Notes: generated by a model from the letters alone, not told the origin. Positions 8,277 to 16,827 are shown, counted from the stretch's first letter. The stretch: DNA of 64,000 bases from an uncultured Bacteroidales bacterium (GCA_902801325.1 CADCHQ010000004.1:124001-188000); one strand, 5' to 3'. Program-made: numbers and translations.

Positions 8277-9014
8277 TTACTCGTAATGGCGAATGCGAAC
8301 GTCAACGCCGTCGTCCTTAAGTTCGGTAGGTAATCCGCTTACGTTTGTCTGTCCGTAATGGTATGGAAAGAGTACACGCGGACGAATGGTGCGAGCCGCA
8401 CGGACTAATTGTTCGGTTGTCATCGTGTAAGGTTGATTGCAGGGCAGGAAGGCTATGTCGATGTCCTTAATCTCAGCCATCTCGGGTATGTCCTCTGTGT
8501 CGCCGGCGATGTAGATGCGCAGTCCGTCTAAGGTGAGAATGTAACCATTGTCGCGTCCTTTCGGGTGAAACTGCGTGCGCCCTTCCGTGATGTTATAGGC
8601 AGGAACGGCTTCTATGCTGATATCTTCTGACAGATGCAGTTGGTCATAATTTTTCATCTTCTCGCCATATCCCAGCATTTCACTGCAACGTCCGTTTAGA
8701 ATCACCATTGTTCCTTTGTCTTCCAACTGTTTGATAGCCTCCTTGTCGAAGTGGTCTCCATGTTCGTGAGTGATAAGGATGTAGTCGGCTTTGGGCATTG
8801 CCGTATAGTCGATGGTGCGGTTGCCTAATTCCCTTACCGGATCTACCTGTATCTCGAGTCCATTGTACTGAATGCGAATGCTGGCGTGAACCAGTGCGTG
8901 GAATCGCACTTCTTTGCCGCTCTTTGTGTGGAACGTATCCATTTCGTAATCGCTTGCACAAGATGCGCCCGTTAGCCCTAATAAGGCCAGAATCAGTGTC
9001 GTCAGTTTTTTCAT
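8277..9014 (-). CDS. MBL-fold metallo-hydrolase, exported
   Basis: This is a 245-residue protein with a lipoprotein-type or secretory signal (MKKLTTLILALLGLTGASCA) and a metallo-beta-lactamase fold of the UlaG/RomA-like sort: ILITHEHGDHFD (HxHxDH metal ligands), YIAGDTED (Asp ligand), and FPYHYGQTN (last His). The start is the ATG that opens the signal peptide; the longer open frame runs back into the acetyltransferase gene. Substrate unknown. It follows the acetyltransferase with 11 bases between and is likely co-transcribed. Confidence 0.88.
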   Translation of the reverse strand: MKKLTTLILALLGLTGASCASDYEMDTFHTKSGKEVRFHALVHASIRIQYNGLEIQVDPVRELGNRTIDYTAMPKADYILITHEHGDHFDKEAIKQLEDKGTMVILNGRCSEMLGYGEKMKNYDQLHLSEDISIEAVPAYNITEGRTQFHPKGRDNGYILTLDGLRIYIAGDTEDIPEMAEIKDIDIAFLPCNQPYTMTTEQLVRAARTIRPRVLFPYHYGQTNVSGLPTELKDDGVDVRIRHYE

Positions 9015-9025
9015 AATACACGTAT

Positions 9026-9526
9026 TTAGATTATCTTTTGAAAGGCAAGGCGTTCGTCGCCATTCGCGATGTGGATGATACCGCAGTACTCGAAGGCGTG
9101 CTTCTGCAGGATGTGTTGCATGATGAGATTGTCGCGGTGGGTGTCGATGCGAAGGCAATTGGTTTGGGAAAAGCAGAACTCAAGCATAGTATCCATCACA
9201 CCGTGACTGTCAGGCGTACTGGCAATGCGATGGACAACATAGTAAGGAAGTTCGTCGTCAATCCAACTACCATTATATATAATAGTATAGGTAGGGTCAG
9301 GACCGGGAATGAATGCCCACGTGGCAACGACCGTCCCGTCTTCTTCCATCACATAACTATGTCCTTGTTCGATGTCTTGCAGAAACGTCTCTTCCTTTGG
9401 ATAGCCTTCCGGCCATTGGTCATGATTGCCGTTGGCTCGCATGATGTTGCGTGCTAAGTCGCGCAGTTCCAGTATGCGCGTTAAGTCGTCTATGCTTGCT
9501 TTGCGAACAATAATGCTATTAGCCAT
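9026..9526 (-). CDS. GNAT family N-acetyltransferase
   Basis: This is a 166-residue single-domain acetyltransferase. Visible are the N-terminal IIVRKASIDDLTRILELRDLAR, the central VVATWAFIPGP strand, VVHRIASTPDSHGVMDTMLEF (the acetyl-CoA loop in degenerate form) and RIDTHRDNLIMQHILQKHAFEYCGII near the end. I start at MANSIIVRK; the longer open frame is made of the repeat ATTTGCC that lies before the gene. The substrate is unknown. It stands between the MGMT-domain and MBL genes on the same strand. Confidence 0.85.
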   Translation of the reverse strand: MANSIIVRKASIDDLTRILELRDLARNIMRANGNHDQWPEGYPKEETFLQDIEQGHSYVMEEDGTVVATWAFIPGPDPTYTIIYNGSWIDDELPYYVVHRIASTPDSHGVMDTMLEFCFSQTNCLRIDTHRDNLIMQHILQKHAFEYCGIIHIANGDERLAFQKII

Positions 9527-9556
9527 TTGCCATTTAACATTTGCCATTTGCCATAT
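9524..9556. repeat. Heptad tandem repeat (CATTTGC)n before the acetyltransferase
   Basis: CATTTGC/CATTTAA units fill the gap from the acetyltransferase start to the MGMT-domain stop and would falsely extend the protein as a MANxxWQMAN sequence. Confidence 0.7.
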
Positions 9557-9561
9557 TGCTT

Positions 9562-9897
9562 TCACTCCTTTACCGCCCACAGAAAGCGTTTCATATCTAC
9601 CCGCCCATTAGGCAGGAAACACACGCCTTCGGCTTCGAGCAAGGAACGGTGTTGCAACCAGCCCGGAGCCGTACGCCCCATTGCATTCACTACCCGATGG
9701 CAAGGCAACTTTGTCGCCTCGGGCGTATAGTGCAGGATGTGTCCCACCATGCGTGAATGGTCGGGCCAACCTGCGAGAGTGGCGATGGTGCCGTATGTTG
9801 TCACTCGTCCGCGCGGTATCTGGCCGACGATGTCAAGTACGGCATCCTGGAACGTCCGTGCTTCTTGTGGCGACATGCTGGTAGGGCAATCTCTCAT
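9562..9897 (-). CDS. MGMT-domain DNA methyltransferase-like protein
   Basis: This 111-residue protein is only the C-terminal DNA-binding/active-site domain of O6-alkylguanine-DNA alkyltransferases: FQDAVLDIVGQIPRGRVTTYGTIA, then HILHYTPEATKLPCHRVVNAMG. The acceptor Cys in PCHRV is present, whereas alkyltransferase-like (ATL) proteins of this size usually have Trp or Ala there. It could therefore still accept alkyl groups, or mark lesions for excision repair. The downstream partners are the acetyltransferase and the MBL hydrolase. Confidence 0.87.
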   Translation of the reverse strand: MRDCPTSMSPQEARTFQDAVLDIVGQIPRGRVTTYGTIATLAGWPDHSRMVGHILHYTPEATKLPCHRVVNAMGRTAPGWLQHRSLLEAEGVCFLPNGRVDMKRFLWAVKE

Positions 9898-9921
9898 CGT
9901 AAGGTCTATTAGGTTGGGAAC

Positions 9922-11022
9922 TTATTCGCTGGCGTGAATGGTCGCTATTACATACTCCGATTGCGTGCCGATGCGGAACCTTCCTCCCCAGATGCCAAGG
10001 CCGGAGGAAACGTAATAGTGTGTCCGTCCGCGCTGATGCGAACCCCAGGCACATTCATACATCAGTTTCGTTATCCAAGACAAAGGCCATACTTGTCCAT
10101 AATGGGTGTGACCACTCAGCTGGAAGTCGAAGCCTGCTTGTTCGCTTTCGGCAAGGTTAAAAGGTTGATGGTCTAAGAGGATGGTATATTTATTACGGTC
10201 GGCAAGTCTCGATAGTTCGGCAAGCGTCGCCCGCCTTCTATACATACGGTCGTTACGTCCAATGATGACAAGTCCAGGTAATGCTTCGGCTTCTTTATCG
10301 ACTAATAGGTGAATGCCAGACTCTTTATAGAAACGCATTGCTTGCGGCGCTCCACTATAGTATTCATGATTGCCCAGACAGGCATAAACAGGAGCCTTGA
10401 GTCGACGAAATTCAGCCGCCATATCCTCCTCGATTAGGGGGCGGATGCTGACATCAATTATGTCGCCCGCAATAAGAATGAGGTCGGGTTGTTCGCTGTT
10501 CATAATGTCAACCCAACGAGCAAGTTCCTTCCTGTCGTTATGGTAACCCAAGTGTAGGTCACTGGCCATGAGTACCTTATAATCCCGTGGCAAGGGCTTT
10601 GTCGATTGCAATTCCAGCGCCACGCGTACCTTATTATTATAATGTATGCGCCCATACACGAAGGTGACAAGCATTACAAACCCGATGCACGCCGTCGTTG
10701 TCCAGCTGTTATAAAGCCAGTTACGTGGCACAAGGTGAAGCAGACGCCCTAGGTCAAGTGCAATGAATATCATCGCCAAATAAAATATGATGATGAGTGT
10801 CGAAGTTCCTATGTTGTAAAGGAGACGTGCCATGGGCATGGGCAGATGCTCAAGTTGTCCTGCAAAGTCGAGGAATAGCGTGAGGAAGCACAAAAGGCCT
10901 AACCCCGTAATCACTGTTCGCCAAACGACTCCGACAGGCAGAATCACCCATACGTGCCATAGGACGTAGGAGACACCCAAAACGGGAAGGAGCAACAAGG
11001 TTAATATCCAGAATATGTTCAT
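9922..11022 (-). CDS. Membrane-anchored metallophosphoesterase
   Basis: This is a 366-residue protein with hydrophobic N-terminal spans (about residues 1-130) followed by a calcineurin-like phosphoesterase domain from about residue 150: MASDLHLGYHND, LILIAGDIID, CLGNHEYYSG, LDHQPFN and QLSGHTHYGQVWP, i.e. the full DxH/GDxxD/GNHE/GHTH set. Relatives such as YkuE/YaeI act on lipid-linked or UDP-sugar phosphates in the envelope. A minus-strand TACCTTTG box at 11039-11046 lies 17 bases before the start. Confidence 0.92.
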   Translation of the reverse strand: MNIFWILTLLLLPVLGVSYVLWHVWVILPVGVVWRTVITGLGLLCFLTLFLDFAGQLEHLPMPMARLLYNIGTSTLIIIFYLAMIFIALDLGRLLHLVPRNWLYNSWTTTACIGFVMLVTFVYGRIHYNNKVRVALELQSTKPLPRDYKVLMASDLHLGYHNDRKELARWVDIMNSEQPDLILIAGDIIDVSIRPLIEEDMAAEFRRLKAPVYACLGNHEYYSGAPQAMRFYKESGIHLLVDKEAEALPGLVIIGRNDRMYRRRATLAELSRLADRNKYTILLDHQPFNLAESEQAGFDFQLSGHTHYGQVWPLSWITKLMYECAWGSHQRGRTHYYVSSGLGIWGGRFRIGTQSEYVIATIHASE

Positions 11023-11038
11023 CTTACTTGCGTTTCTG

Positions 11039-11046
11039 CAAAGGTA
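11039..11046 (-). promoter_or_regulatory. Promoter -7 box of the metallophosphoesterase gene
   Basis: TACCTTTG on the minus strand, in the wider context TAAATCGTACCTTTG that recurs before several genes here. Confidence 0.6.
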
Positions 11047-11129
11047 CGATTTAGCGAGTAAAATGCAAAATAAAATTTGGCATTTTCGAGCGTTAGTATC
11101 CCTCGACGCTTAGTTGTACCGTGATTATG

Positions 11130-11528
11130 TTACTTCACTTCCAGCCGTGGGCGCACGGGATCGGTGAGTCTGGTAATGCGGTCTTTGTTCACACTCACCA
11201 CGCCCTTCACCTTCTTGAAATAGGCAATGCCCTGTTCCAGCGTAGTGCCTTCGGGGATGAGGATGGCCACGCCCGGGATGATGCTATAGTCGTATTTGAG
11301 TGTAGCGCCATAGTCCTTGATAGCTTTGTAGAGCGGTTCCTTGCCCACGTCCTCGCTAACCATGATGATAAGGGTATTGGGCGAGTACTCAGATCCCAGT
11401 TCTCCTTTGCCAGGCATACTTGGGAGTAATTCTCCTCTTTCGGGGGGATTGAGGGGGGCCACTTCTTTCTTCGTCTTGCATGTAGAGAAGAAGAGCAAGG
11501 ACAATATGAGCATTGCAAAGACTTTCAT
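11130..11528 (-). CDS. Lipoprotein with peptidase-propeptide (I9)-like fold
   Basis: This is a 132-residue protein with a lipoprotein signal (MKVFAMLILSLLFFSTC, Cys about 17). Residues about 25-48 (PLNPPERGELLPSMPGKG) are encoded by a dispersed GC-rich repeat and look like a flexible linker. The rest, NTLIIMVSEDVGKEPLYKAI...YSIIPGVAILIPEGTTLEQ...VVSVNKDRI, has the beta-alpha-beta pattern of subtilisin propeptides (inhibitor I9), but no protease gene is attached. It may be a stand-alone inhibitor; that is an inference. Its start overlaps the stop of the AlkD-like gene by 4 bases. Confidence 0.6.
   Translation of the reverse strand: MKVFAMLILSLLFFSTCKTKKEVAPLNPPERGELLPSMPGKGELGSEYSPNTLIIMVSEDVGKEPLYKAIKDYGATLKYDYSIIPGVAILIPEGTTLEQGIAYFKKVKGVVSVNKDRITRLTDPVRPRLEVK
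11399..11462. repeat. GC-rich dispersed repeat, translated copy (in I9-like lipoprotein)
   Basis: The segment has the TCTTTCGGGGGGATTGAGGG signature of the C/G-run family and encodes the Pro-rich linker of the lipoprotein. Confidence 0.65.
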
Positions 11529-12250
11529 TCCCGTTGAAGAAACTGTTGTCTTATGTCCTCCGGCAATCGCTCAATGGCGTATCGGAGCATGGTTCGGGGC
11601 ATAGTCGAGTGGCGTTCGTTGAGATAGTCGATGAGGCGTTTTTCGTCGCGCTTGCCAGCCTCGCGTAGGAGCCATCCGACAGCCTTATGGATGAGGTCAT
11701 GGGTGTGATGGAGCAGAATGTCGGCAATGGCGTAGGTGTCATCCAGTTGATGGTGTCTCAGGAATTGCATGGTGGAGACGATGCCTATGCGTTGTTCCCA
11801 TATCGTCTTGCCATTACGGGCAAGGTTGTAGAGGATGGTTCTCTCCTTGTCGAGCAGCCATGTTCCTAGCAGCTCGTAACACGAGAGGTCCACGAGATCC
11901 CAGTTGTTGATGCGCTCGGTATGACGGAGGTAGAAGTCGATGCATTCCCGTTGATTGTCGGGGTGCTTCTTATTATGCTTGAACTGTTGTATAAGGACAA
12001 GCAGGGCGGCTAAGCGAACTTCGTGCCACGGGCTTTCGATGCATTGTTCCAAGTCCAGCATCGTGGTATCTCGCCATAGGCGTTTCACCATATCTCTGGT
12101 CACAGGCACCCGAATACCGAGAAACTGGTCGCCCTCGCCGTATTGCCCTTTCCCCGTCTTGAAGAATCGCATGAGGCCTCGTGCCTCTTCTTCATTACGA
12201 AGGGACAACATCTCACGAAGTAGGAGAGGAGTACTTAAATTCTCGTTCAT
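11525..12250 (-). CDS. DNA alkylation repair protein (AlkD-like HEAT repeats)
   Basis: This is a 241-residue all-helical protein of the AlkC/AlkD superfamily: FFKTGKGQYGEGDQFLGIRVP at the N-terminus and then HEAT-like helices including LAALLVLIQQF, NNWDLVDLSCYELLGTWL and AVGWLLREAGKRD. AlkD removes bulky or charged N-alkyl purines. The Trp/Asp in NNWDLVD match the family's base-contact positions. It is followed by the I9-like lipoprotein with a 4-base overlap; the promoter box is at 12256-12263. Confidence 0.9.
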   Translation of the reverse strand: MNENLSTPLLLREMLSLRNEEEARGLMRFFKTGKGQYGEGDQFLGIRVPVTRDMVKRLWRDTTMLDLEQCIESPWHEVRLAALLVLIQQFKHNKKHPDNQRECIDFYLRHTERINNWDLVDLSCYELLGTWLLDKERTILYNLARNGKTIWEQRIGIVSTMQFLRHHQLDDTYAIADILLHHTHDLIHKAVGWLLREAGKRDEKRLIDYLNERHSTMPRTMLRYAIERLPEDIRQQFLQRE

Positions 12251-12255
12251 GGGAA

Positions 12256-12263
12256 CAAAGGTA
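12256..12263 (-). promoter_or_regulatory. Promoter -7 box of the AlkD-like gene
   Basis: TACCTTTG on the minus strand only 6 bases before the start codon, implying a very short leader. Confidence 0.55.
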
Positions 12264-12267
12264 CGAT

Positions 12268-12299
12268 TTAATTCTTAATTCTTAATTCTTAATTCTTAT
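12268..12299. repeat. Heptad tandem repeat (TTAATTC)n
   Basis: Four to five TTAATTC units lie between the divergent AlkD-like and pgi genes, just upstream of the pgi -7 box. Confidence 0.75.
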
Positions 12300-12307
12300 T
12301 TTTTTAG

Positions 12308-12315
12308 TAACTTTG
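12308..12315 (+). promoter_or_regulatory. Promoter -7 box (TAACTTTG) of pgi
   Basis: A perfect TAnnTTTG 41 bases before the start codon. Confidence 0.65.
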
Positions 12316-12356
12316 CACGCGTTAAGAAAAGGTAATTCAAATAAATACATAAAACT

Positions 12357-13688
12357 ATGAAACTTGACATCACACAGGCCCTCATCGGGCAAGAGAAAGT
12401 TAACGCCCTTATGGGTAAGGTTGAACAGGCACAGGAGGCTCTAGAGAAGGGTACATGTGCGGGTAACGACTTCCTTGGTTGGTTGCATCTGCCTTCGAGC
12501 ATCACTCCCGAGTTCATCGCAGAGATTCAGGCCGTTGCCGACACGCTTCGCAAGGAGTGCGACACCGTGATTGTAGCTGGCATTGGTGGTTCGTATCTGG
12601 GTGCTCGTGCCATCATCGAGGCTTTGGCTAACAGCTTCCAGTGGCTGACCAATAAGGGTGAGAACCCCGATGTCCTGTTTGCCGGTAACAACATCGGTGA
12701 AGACTACCTCTATGAACTGACCGAGTATCTGAAGGGTCGTAAGTTCGGCGTTATCAACATCTCCAAGTCCGGTACGACGACAGAGACTGCTCTGGCTTTC
12801 CGTCTGCTGAAGAAGCAGTGCGAGGAACAGCGCGGTAAGGAAGTGGCTAAGAAGGTTATCGTAGCCATTACCGATGCCAAGCGTGGTGCAGCCCGCACTT
12901 GTGCCGATAAGGAAGGTTACAAGTCGTTCATTATTCCCGATAACGTAGGTGGTCGTTTCTCCGTGCTCACTCCCGTAGGCTTGCTTCCTATTGCTGTCGC
13001 AGGTTTCGACATCACCGCTCTGGTGAAGGGTGCACAGGATATGGAAAAGCAGACGGCCCTTGGCGTTCCCTTTGAAGAGAACCCCGCAGCTCGCTATGCC
13101 GCTGTCCGCAATGCTCTGTATCAGGAGGGCAAGAAGATAGAAATCGTTGCCAACTACCAGCCTAAACTGCACTACATCGGCGAATGGTGGAAGCAGCTCT
13201 ATGGTGAGAGTGAAGGTAAGGATCACAAGGGCATCTTCACAGCTGCCGTTGACCTGACTACCGACCTCCATTCTATGGGTCAGTGGATACAGGATGGCGA
13301 GCGCTCTATCTTCGAGACGGTTATCTCCGTTGCCAAGCCCGAGCACACCCTGTTCTTCCCCTCCGACGAGGAGAACCTCGATGGCCTGAACTTCCTTGCT
13401 GGTAAGCGTGTGGATGAGGTGAACAAGATGGCCGAGCTGGGTACTCAGTTGGCTCACGTCGACGGTGGTGTGCCCAACCTTCGCATCGAACTGGAGCGTC
13501 TCGACGAATATAACCTCGGTCAGCTCATCTACTTCTTCGAGAAGGCTTGCGGTATCAGTGGCCTTGTCCTTGGTGTCAATCCCTTCAACCAGCCCGGCGT
13601 TGAGGCTTACAAGAAGAATATGTTCGCCCTCCTCGGCAAGCCTGGATATGAGGCAGAGACGGAAGCGATTCGCAAGCGTTTAGCTTAA
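12357..13688 (+). CDS. pgi: Glucose-6-phosphate isomerase
   Basis: This is a 443-residue enzyme interconverting glucose-6-phosphate and fructose-6-phosphate in glycolysis. The length is that of the short Bacteroidota/Firmicutes form. Visible motifs are [31 protein letters not shown] (phosphate-binding SIS motif), the [14 protein letters not shown] signature and [19 protein letters not shown] at the end. The gene has its own promoter and is followed, after a GC-rich repeat, by a HAD phosphatase. Confidence 0.97.
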   Translation: MKLDITQALIGQEKVNALMGKVEQAQEALEKGTCAGNDFLGWLHLPSSITPEFIAEIQAVADTLRKECDTVIVAGIGGSYLGARAIIEALANSFQWLTNKGENPDVLFAGNNIGEDYLYELTEYLKGRKFGVINISKSGTTTETALAFRLLKKQCEEQRGKEVAKKVIVAITDAKRGAARTCADKEGYKSFIIPDNVGGRFSVLTPVGLLPIAVAGFDITALVKGAQDMEKQTALGVPFEENPAARYAAVRNALYQEGKKIEIVANYQPKLHYIGEWWKQLYGESEGKDHKGIFTAAVDLTTDLHSMGQWIQDGERSIFETVISVAKPEHTLFFPSDEENLDGLNFLAGKRVDEVNKMAELGTQLAHVDGGVPNLRIELERLDEYNLGQLIYFFEKACGISGLVLGVNPFNQPGVEAYKKNMFALLGKPGYEAETEAIRKRLA

Positions 13689-13690
13689 AT

Positions 13691-13727
13691 CCGACCCCCT
13701 CCTCTCATCCTCCCCGAGGGGAGGAAG
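13691..13727. repeat. GC-rich dispersed repeat, intergenic copy after pgi
   Basis: Contains CCCCTCC and a CTCCCCGAGGGGAGG palindrome; a second copy lies 44 bases downstream inside the next gene. Confidence 0.7.
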
Positions 13728-13749
13728 TATTTTCTTTCGAATCATATAG

Positions 13750-14478
13750 ATGAATGAACTAAATGCAATCACGCCCCTCCCTCGGGAGGGGATTGGGGGT
13801 GGGGTCGTTCGTGCCATCTTGTTCGACATGGACGGCGTACTGTTCGACAGTATGCCGAACCATGCGTATGCGTGGAGCCATGCAATGACGGACTTCGGAC
13901 TGAAGATGGAGCCGGAAGAAGTCTATATGAATGAAGGACGCACGGGCAAGGGAACCATCAACATCCTGTCGAATCGCTATTGGGGACGCGACGCGACGGA
14001 CGAGGAAGTGCAACGGATATATGATGCTAAAAGCGCACTCTTCAACTCCTTGCCCGAGGCACGTCCTATGCCTGGTGCCATAGACTTATTATATAAGGTA
14101 CGCGCGCAAGGACTGATGCGCGTCATCGTTACAGGCAGTGCCACACATGCTCTGCTCGACCGTCTCAATGCTGCTTTCCCAGATTTGTTTACACCCGAAT
14201 TGATGGTGACAGCCTTTGATGTCCATCACGGAAAACCTAATCCGGAACCTTACCTTATGGGATTAAAGAAGGCAAATATCTCAGCCTCGGAGGCTATCGT
14301 GGTAGAGAATGCTCCCCTGGGCGTGCAGGCAGCACGTGCCGCAGGCATATTCACAATTGCTGTAAATACAGGTCCCCTGAGGGACGAAGTGCTGAAGGAA
14401 GCTGGTGCCGACCTTGTCCTGCCTTCCATGCAATATTTAGCTGATAATTGGGAGCAAGTGTACAATAACCATAAATAG
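13750..14478 (+). CDS. HAD-family sugar phosphatase/phosphomutase-like
   Basis: This is a 242-residue HAD subfamily IA protein: AILFDMDGVLFDSMPNHA (nucleophile Asp), VIVTGSATHALL, and GKPNPEPYLMGLKKA...VVENAPLGVQAARAAG. It resembles beta-phosphoglucomutase and sugar phosphatases. The first ~18 residues (TPLPREGIGGG) are encoded by a copy of the GC-rich repeat; no usable start codon lies between that repeat and the HAD core, so the repeat must be translated. Substrate unknown; the position after pgi hints at sugar phosphate metabolism. Confidence 0.88.
   Translation: MNELNAITPLPREGIGGGVVRAILFDMDGVLFDSMPNHAYAWSHAMTDFGLKMEPEEVYMNEGRTGKGTINILSNRYWGRDATDEEVQRIYDAKSALFNSLPEARPMPGAIDLLYKVRAQGLMRVIVTGSATHALLDRLNAAFPDLFTPELMVTAFDVHHGKPNPEPYLMGLKKANISASEAIVVENAPLGVQAARAAGIFTIAVNTGPLRDEVLKEAGADLVLPSMQYLADNWEQVYNNHK
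13771..13805. repeat. GC-rich dispersed repeat, translated copy (HAD N-terminus)
   Basis: CCCTCCCTCGGGAGGGG followed by ATTGGGGGTGGGG, in frame within the HAD gene. Confidence 0.75.
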
Positions 14479-14748
14479 AAAACCATGTTATCCTAAAGGC
14501 GAACGCCCTATTTTAGAACATTGGTATGGTTCACTAATAAGAAAGGACAAAATTGAATTTGTGGTTCATTCATCCTATTTATGGTATAATGACGCTCATC
14601 ATTCTTCTTAATAAACGAAAGGATATAAAGCATCATAAATATTCGAAATCTAATACTTTATTTAGCTGATAATTAGGAAACGGTGTTCGAGAGCCTGAGA
14701 TCGGCACATTTTTCATAATATTTCTTTATTTGATTGTCACAAAACGAG
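14479..14748. other. Intergenic stretch with decayed duplicate of the HAD gene end
   Basis: No gene is seen. A TTTAGCTGATAATT motif from the last codons of the HAD gene recurs at about 14658-14672, reading LYLADN-stop-ETV against QYLADNWEQV, so part of the gene end appears duplicated or displaced and decayed. Confidence 0.4.
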
Positions 14749-14756
14749 TATCTTTG
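14749..14756 (+). promoter_or_regulatory. Promoter -7 box (TATCTTTG) of the ECF sigma operon
   Basis: A perfect TAnnTTTG 30 bases before the sigma factor start, with TTTG at 14729-14732. Confidence 0.65.
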
Positions 14757-14785
14757 CGTCATTAAGTCAGAGATACCACTCAAAC

Positions 14786-15247
14786 ATGACCACAGCACAA
14801 TTCACAGAGGAGGTACGGCGGATGCGCCCGATGCTAATCGGCGTGGCACGAAGAATCGTGAACGACGACGAGGAGGCGGAGGATGTGGTGCAGGATGCCT
14901 TGCTGAAGTTGTGGCAGGTTCGTGATGAGGTGGATAACTTGCCCGGGATGGCACGTGTGATAGTCCGTCATCGTTGTCTCGACATCATTAGGCACAGACA
15001 GCCAATGCTTAGTCTTCATGGTATTGAGGCGGAGGACAAAGAGGACAAGACAACGGACGAACGCATAGAGAGAATGATGACACTTGTGGCAACGTTGCCG
15101 ACCATGCAGCAGACGGTGCTTCGCCTGCGTCACATGCAAGGCATGGAGATGCGTGATATTGCCCGAATCATTGGTGCATCGGAAGTCGCTGTCCGTCAGT
15201 CGCTAAGTCGTGCCAGAAGGGCAGTATTTGAGAGAATGAGGTTTTGA
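14786..15247 (+). CDS. ECF-type RNA polymerase sigma factor
   Basis: This is a 153-residue sigma-70 family protein with only regions 2 and 4. Region 2 shows the RRIVNDDEEAEDVVQDALLKLW helix that binds the core enzyme; region 4 shows LRHMQGMEMRDIARI and SEVAVRQSLSRARR for -35 recognition. It heads an operon with a short membrane protein that follows after 20 bases and has the shape of an anti-sigma factor. Its own promoter looks like a housekeeping one. Confidence 0.92.
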   Translation: MTTAQFTEEVRRMRPMLIGVARRIVNDDEEAEDVVQDALLKLWQVRDEVDNLPGMARVIVRHRCLDIIRHRQPMLSLHGIEAEDKEDKTTDERIERMMTLVATLPTMQQTVLRLRHMQGMEMRDIARIIGASEVAVRQSLSRARRAVFERMRF

Positions 15248-15267
15248 GGTTTGGAGTTTTATAGATA

Positions 15268-15711
15268 ATGAAAACTATGAAAGACTTGGTTAAACGCTTT
15301 ATGGAGGGCGAGACAACGCTGGAGGAAGAGCGCAGGCTATATGTCTACTTCTCTGGCGACAACGTGGACGAAGAGTTGCAACCCTACCGCGACTTCTTCC
15401 TCGGACTAGCGAGCGTGAATGATATGGATAAGGAAGAGATGACCTCTAAACCTCAAACGTGGCTGGTTGCCCTACGAGTCGTTGCAGCTGTTGCCGCCAT
15501 GCTGGTTATTGGGCTATTTATCTCGTTGGAAAGCGAACCGGAATACCGGTCTTCCATTCTTAATCCTCAATCATCATACCATAAGTATTCCCCTTGTTCC
15601 GAAGGTACGCCCCGGGAAATATATGCATGCTACATGGAGCAACGGCGGACGAGAACCAATACGTATCAAGAACTTAGACAACTGAAAAAGAAAGCGTATG
15701 AAAACAATTAG
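15268..15711 (+). CDS. Putative anti-sigma factor-like membrane protein
   Basis: This is a 147-residue protein with a cytosolic N-terminal helix region (LVKRFMEGETTLEEERRLYVYF, as in proteins that sense with a small helical domain before the membrane), one transmembrane helix (VVAAVAAMLVIGLFISL, about residues 72-88) and a short tail outside. The order sigma factor then single-span protein matches sigma/anti-sigma pairs, so I infer it binds the upstream ECF factor. No zinc-binding HxxxCxxC motif is present. It overlaps the next gene by 14 bases. Confidence 0.6.
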   Translation: MKTMKDLVKRFMEGETTLEEERRLYVYFSGDNVDEELQPYRDFFLGLASVNDMDKEEMTSKPQTWLVALRVVAAVAAMLVIGLFISLESEPEYRSSILNPQSSYHKYSPCSEGTPREIYACYMEQRRTRTNTYQELRQLKKKAYENN

Positions 15712-16822
15712 TAAACTGGCATTAGCCTTAATGGCTATGCTTACGATAGCGTGCAATCGCAGTCAGAACATCACAATGATGACGCAAATCAACAATGACG
15801 GACGTTCGTGTATTCGTTGTTTCTATTTCCACACTGATTCGGCGAGCCTTGTTACAGACGTCGATACCATAGGCAATGACTATCTGCACATCGGAAGGGA
15901 ATGGAAACGTCAGTGGTGCTTTACGCAGGCGGATTCTGTTTATCACGAGTTGCCCATGACATCCCAACAGTACGCTGAAATACGAGAAGAGCTAGACCGA
16001 CAAGGCATAGACAAATCTGTTGAGGATACCATACTGGTGGTGGTTGAGCGTCACTACAACACTACAGAAGAGATGAGTGCCGATTTGCCTCTCGTGCTTG
16101 CCGACAAGCCTTTGACGGCAACGAGCATATCGAAGAAGAACTTCCGATGGTTCTACACTGATTACCACTTCAGTGAAAGCTATGCCAGTTGCGATTCGCT
16201 CTTCTCCATCCCCATCACAGACTATGTTGACAAGGACGTGGCCTCTTATTGGTTCACAGGTAAGCCAAACCTTGCTGAAGGAGTGCCTGGAGCCGGGATG
16301 AAGGAGATGCTTGACAATGTGGAGGAGCGCATCAGTCAGTGGGTCAATGCAAACATCGCAGACGAAATTTGTAATCAGATAATTGAACGCTACGATGAGG
16401 TAGTCAATCCGCCGGTTAGTCGTGAACAGTTCATTGCCTTGCGTGATTCCATAATCCATTTCGCTGTCCTCAACCTGGATTTCTACAATGAGGCGTCACG
16501 GGAGAGTAACTTCTTGTGCGACTATTTCCACAGCGATGCTTACACACCGCTCGTAAGTAGTGAAGAGATGGATGATGCTTTGGAACAGCGCTACGGCTTC
16601 TATGGCGCTCTCATAGGTTTTAACGTGCAGTACAACCTGTCCATGCCCGGTCGCTTTACAGCCTTTGATTACGAGCCTCTCCATTTTACTGGTGAATATC
16701 TTGTCCCCCACGACTATACCATAACGGCCAGTTCGCGTGTCGTCCATCCCTGGGCATTCGTTGCGACATTGCTTCTCATCTTTATTCCTTTGTTCTTAGT
16801 CCGAAGGAATAGGAAGGAATAA
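15698..16822 (+). CDS. Lipoprotein-type protein with C-terminal membrane helix, unknown
   Basis: This is a 374-residue protein that I do not recognise. It has a lipoprotein signal (KLALALMAMLTIAC, Cys near 19), a large soluble part rich in acidic and aromatic residues, and at the end a transmembrane helix (WAFVATLLLIFIPLFLV) followed by RRNRKE, a positive-inside stop. The topology suggests the large domain faces the periplasm. Being third in an ECF operon with a 14-base overlap, it could be the sensor or the effector of the sigma pathway. Confidence 0.6.
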   Translation: MKTISKLALALMAMLTIACNRSQNITMMTQINNDGRSCIRCFYFHTDSASLVTDVDTIGNDYLHIGREWKRQWCFTQADSVYHELPMTSQQYAEIREELDRQGIDKSVEDTILVVVERHYNTTEEMSADLPLVLADKPLTATSISKKNFRWFYTDYHFSESYASCDSLFSIPITDYVDKDVASYWFTGKPNLAEGVPGAGMKEMLDNVEERISQWVNANIADEICNQIIERYDEVVNPPVSREQFIALRDSIIHFAVLNLDFYNEASRESNFLCDYFHSDAYTPLVSSEEMDDALEQRYGFYGALIGFNVQYNLSMPGRFTAFDYEPLHFTGEYLVPHDYTITASSRVVHPWAFVATLLLIFIPLFLVRRNRKE

Positions 16823-16827
16823 CAACA

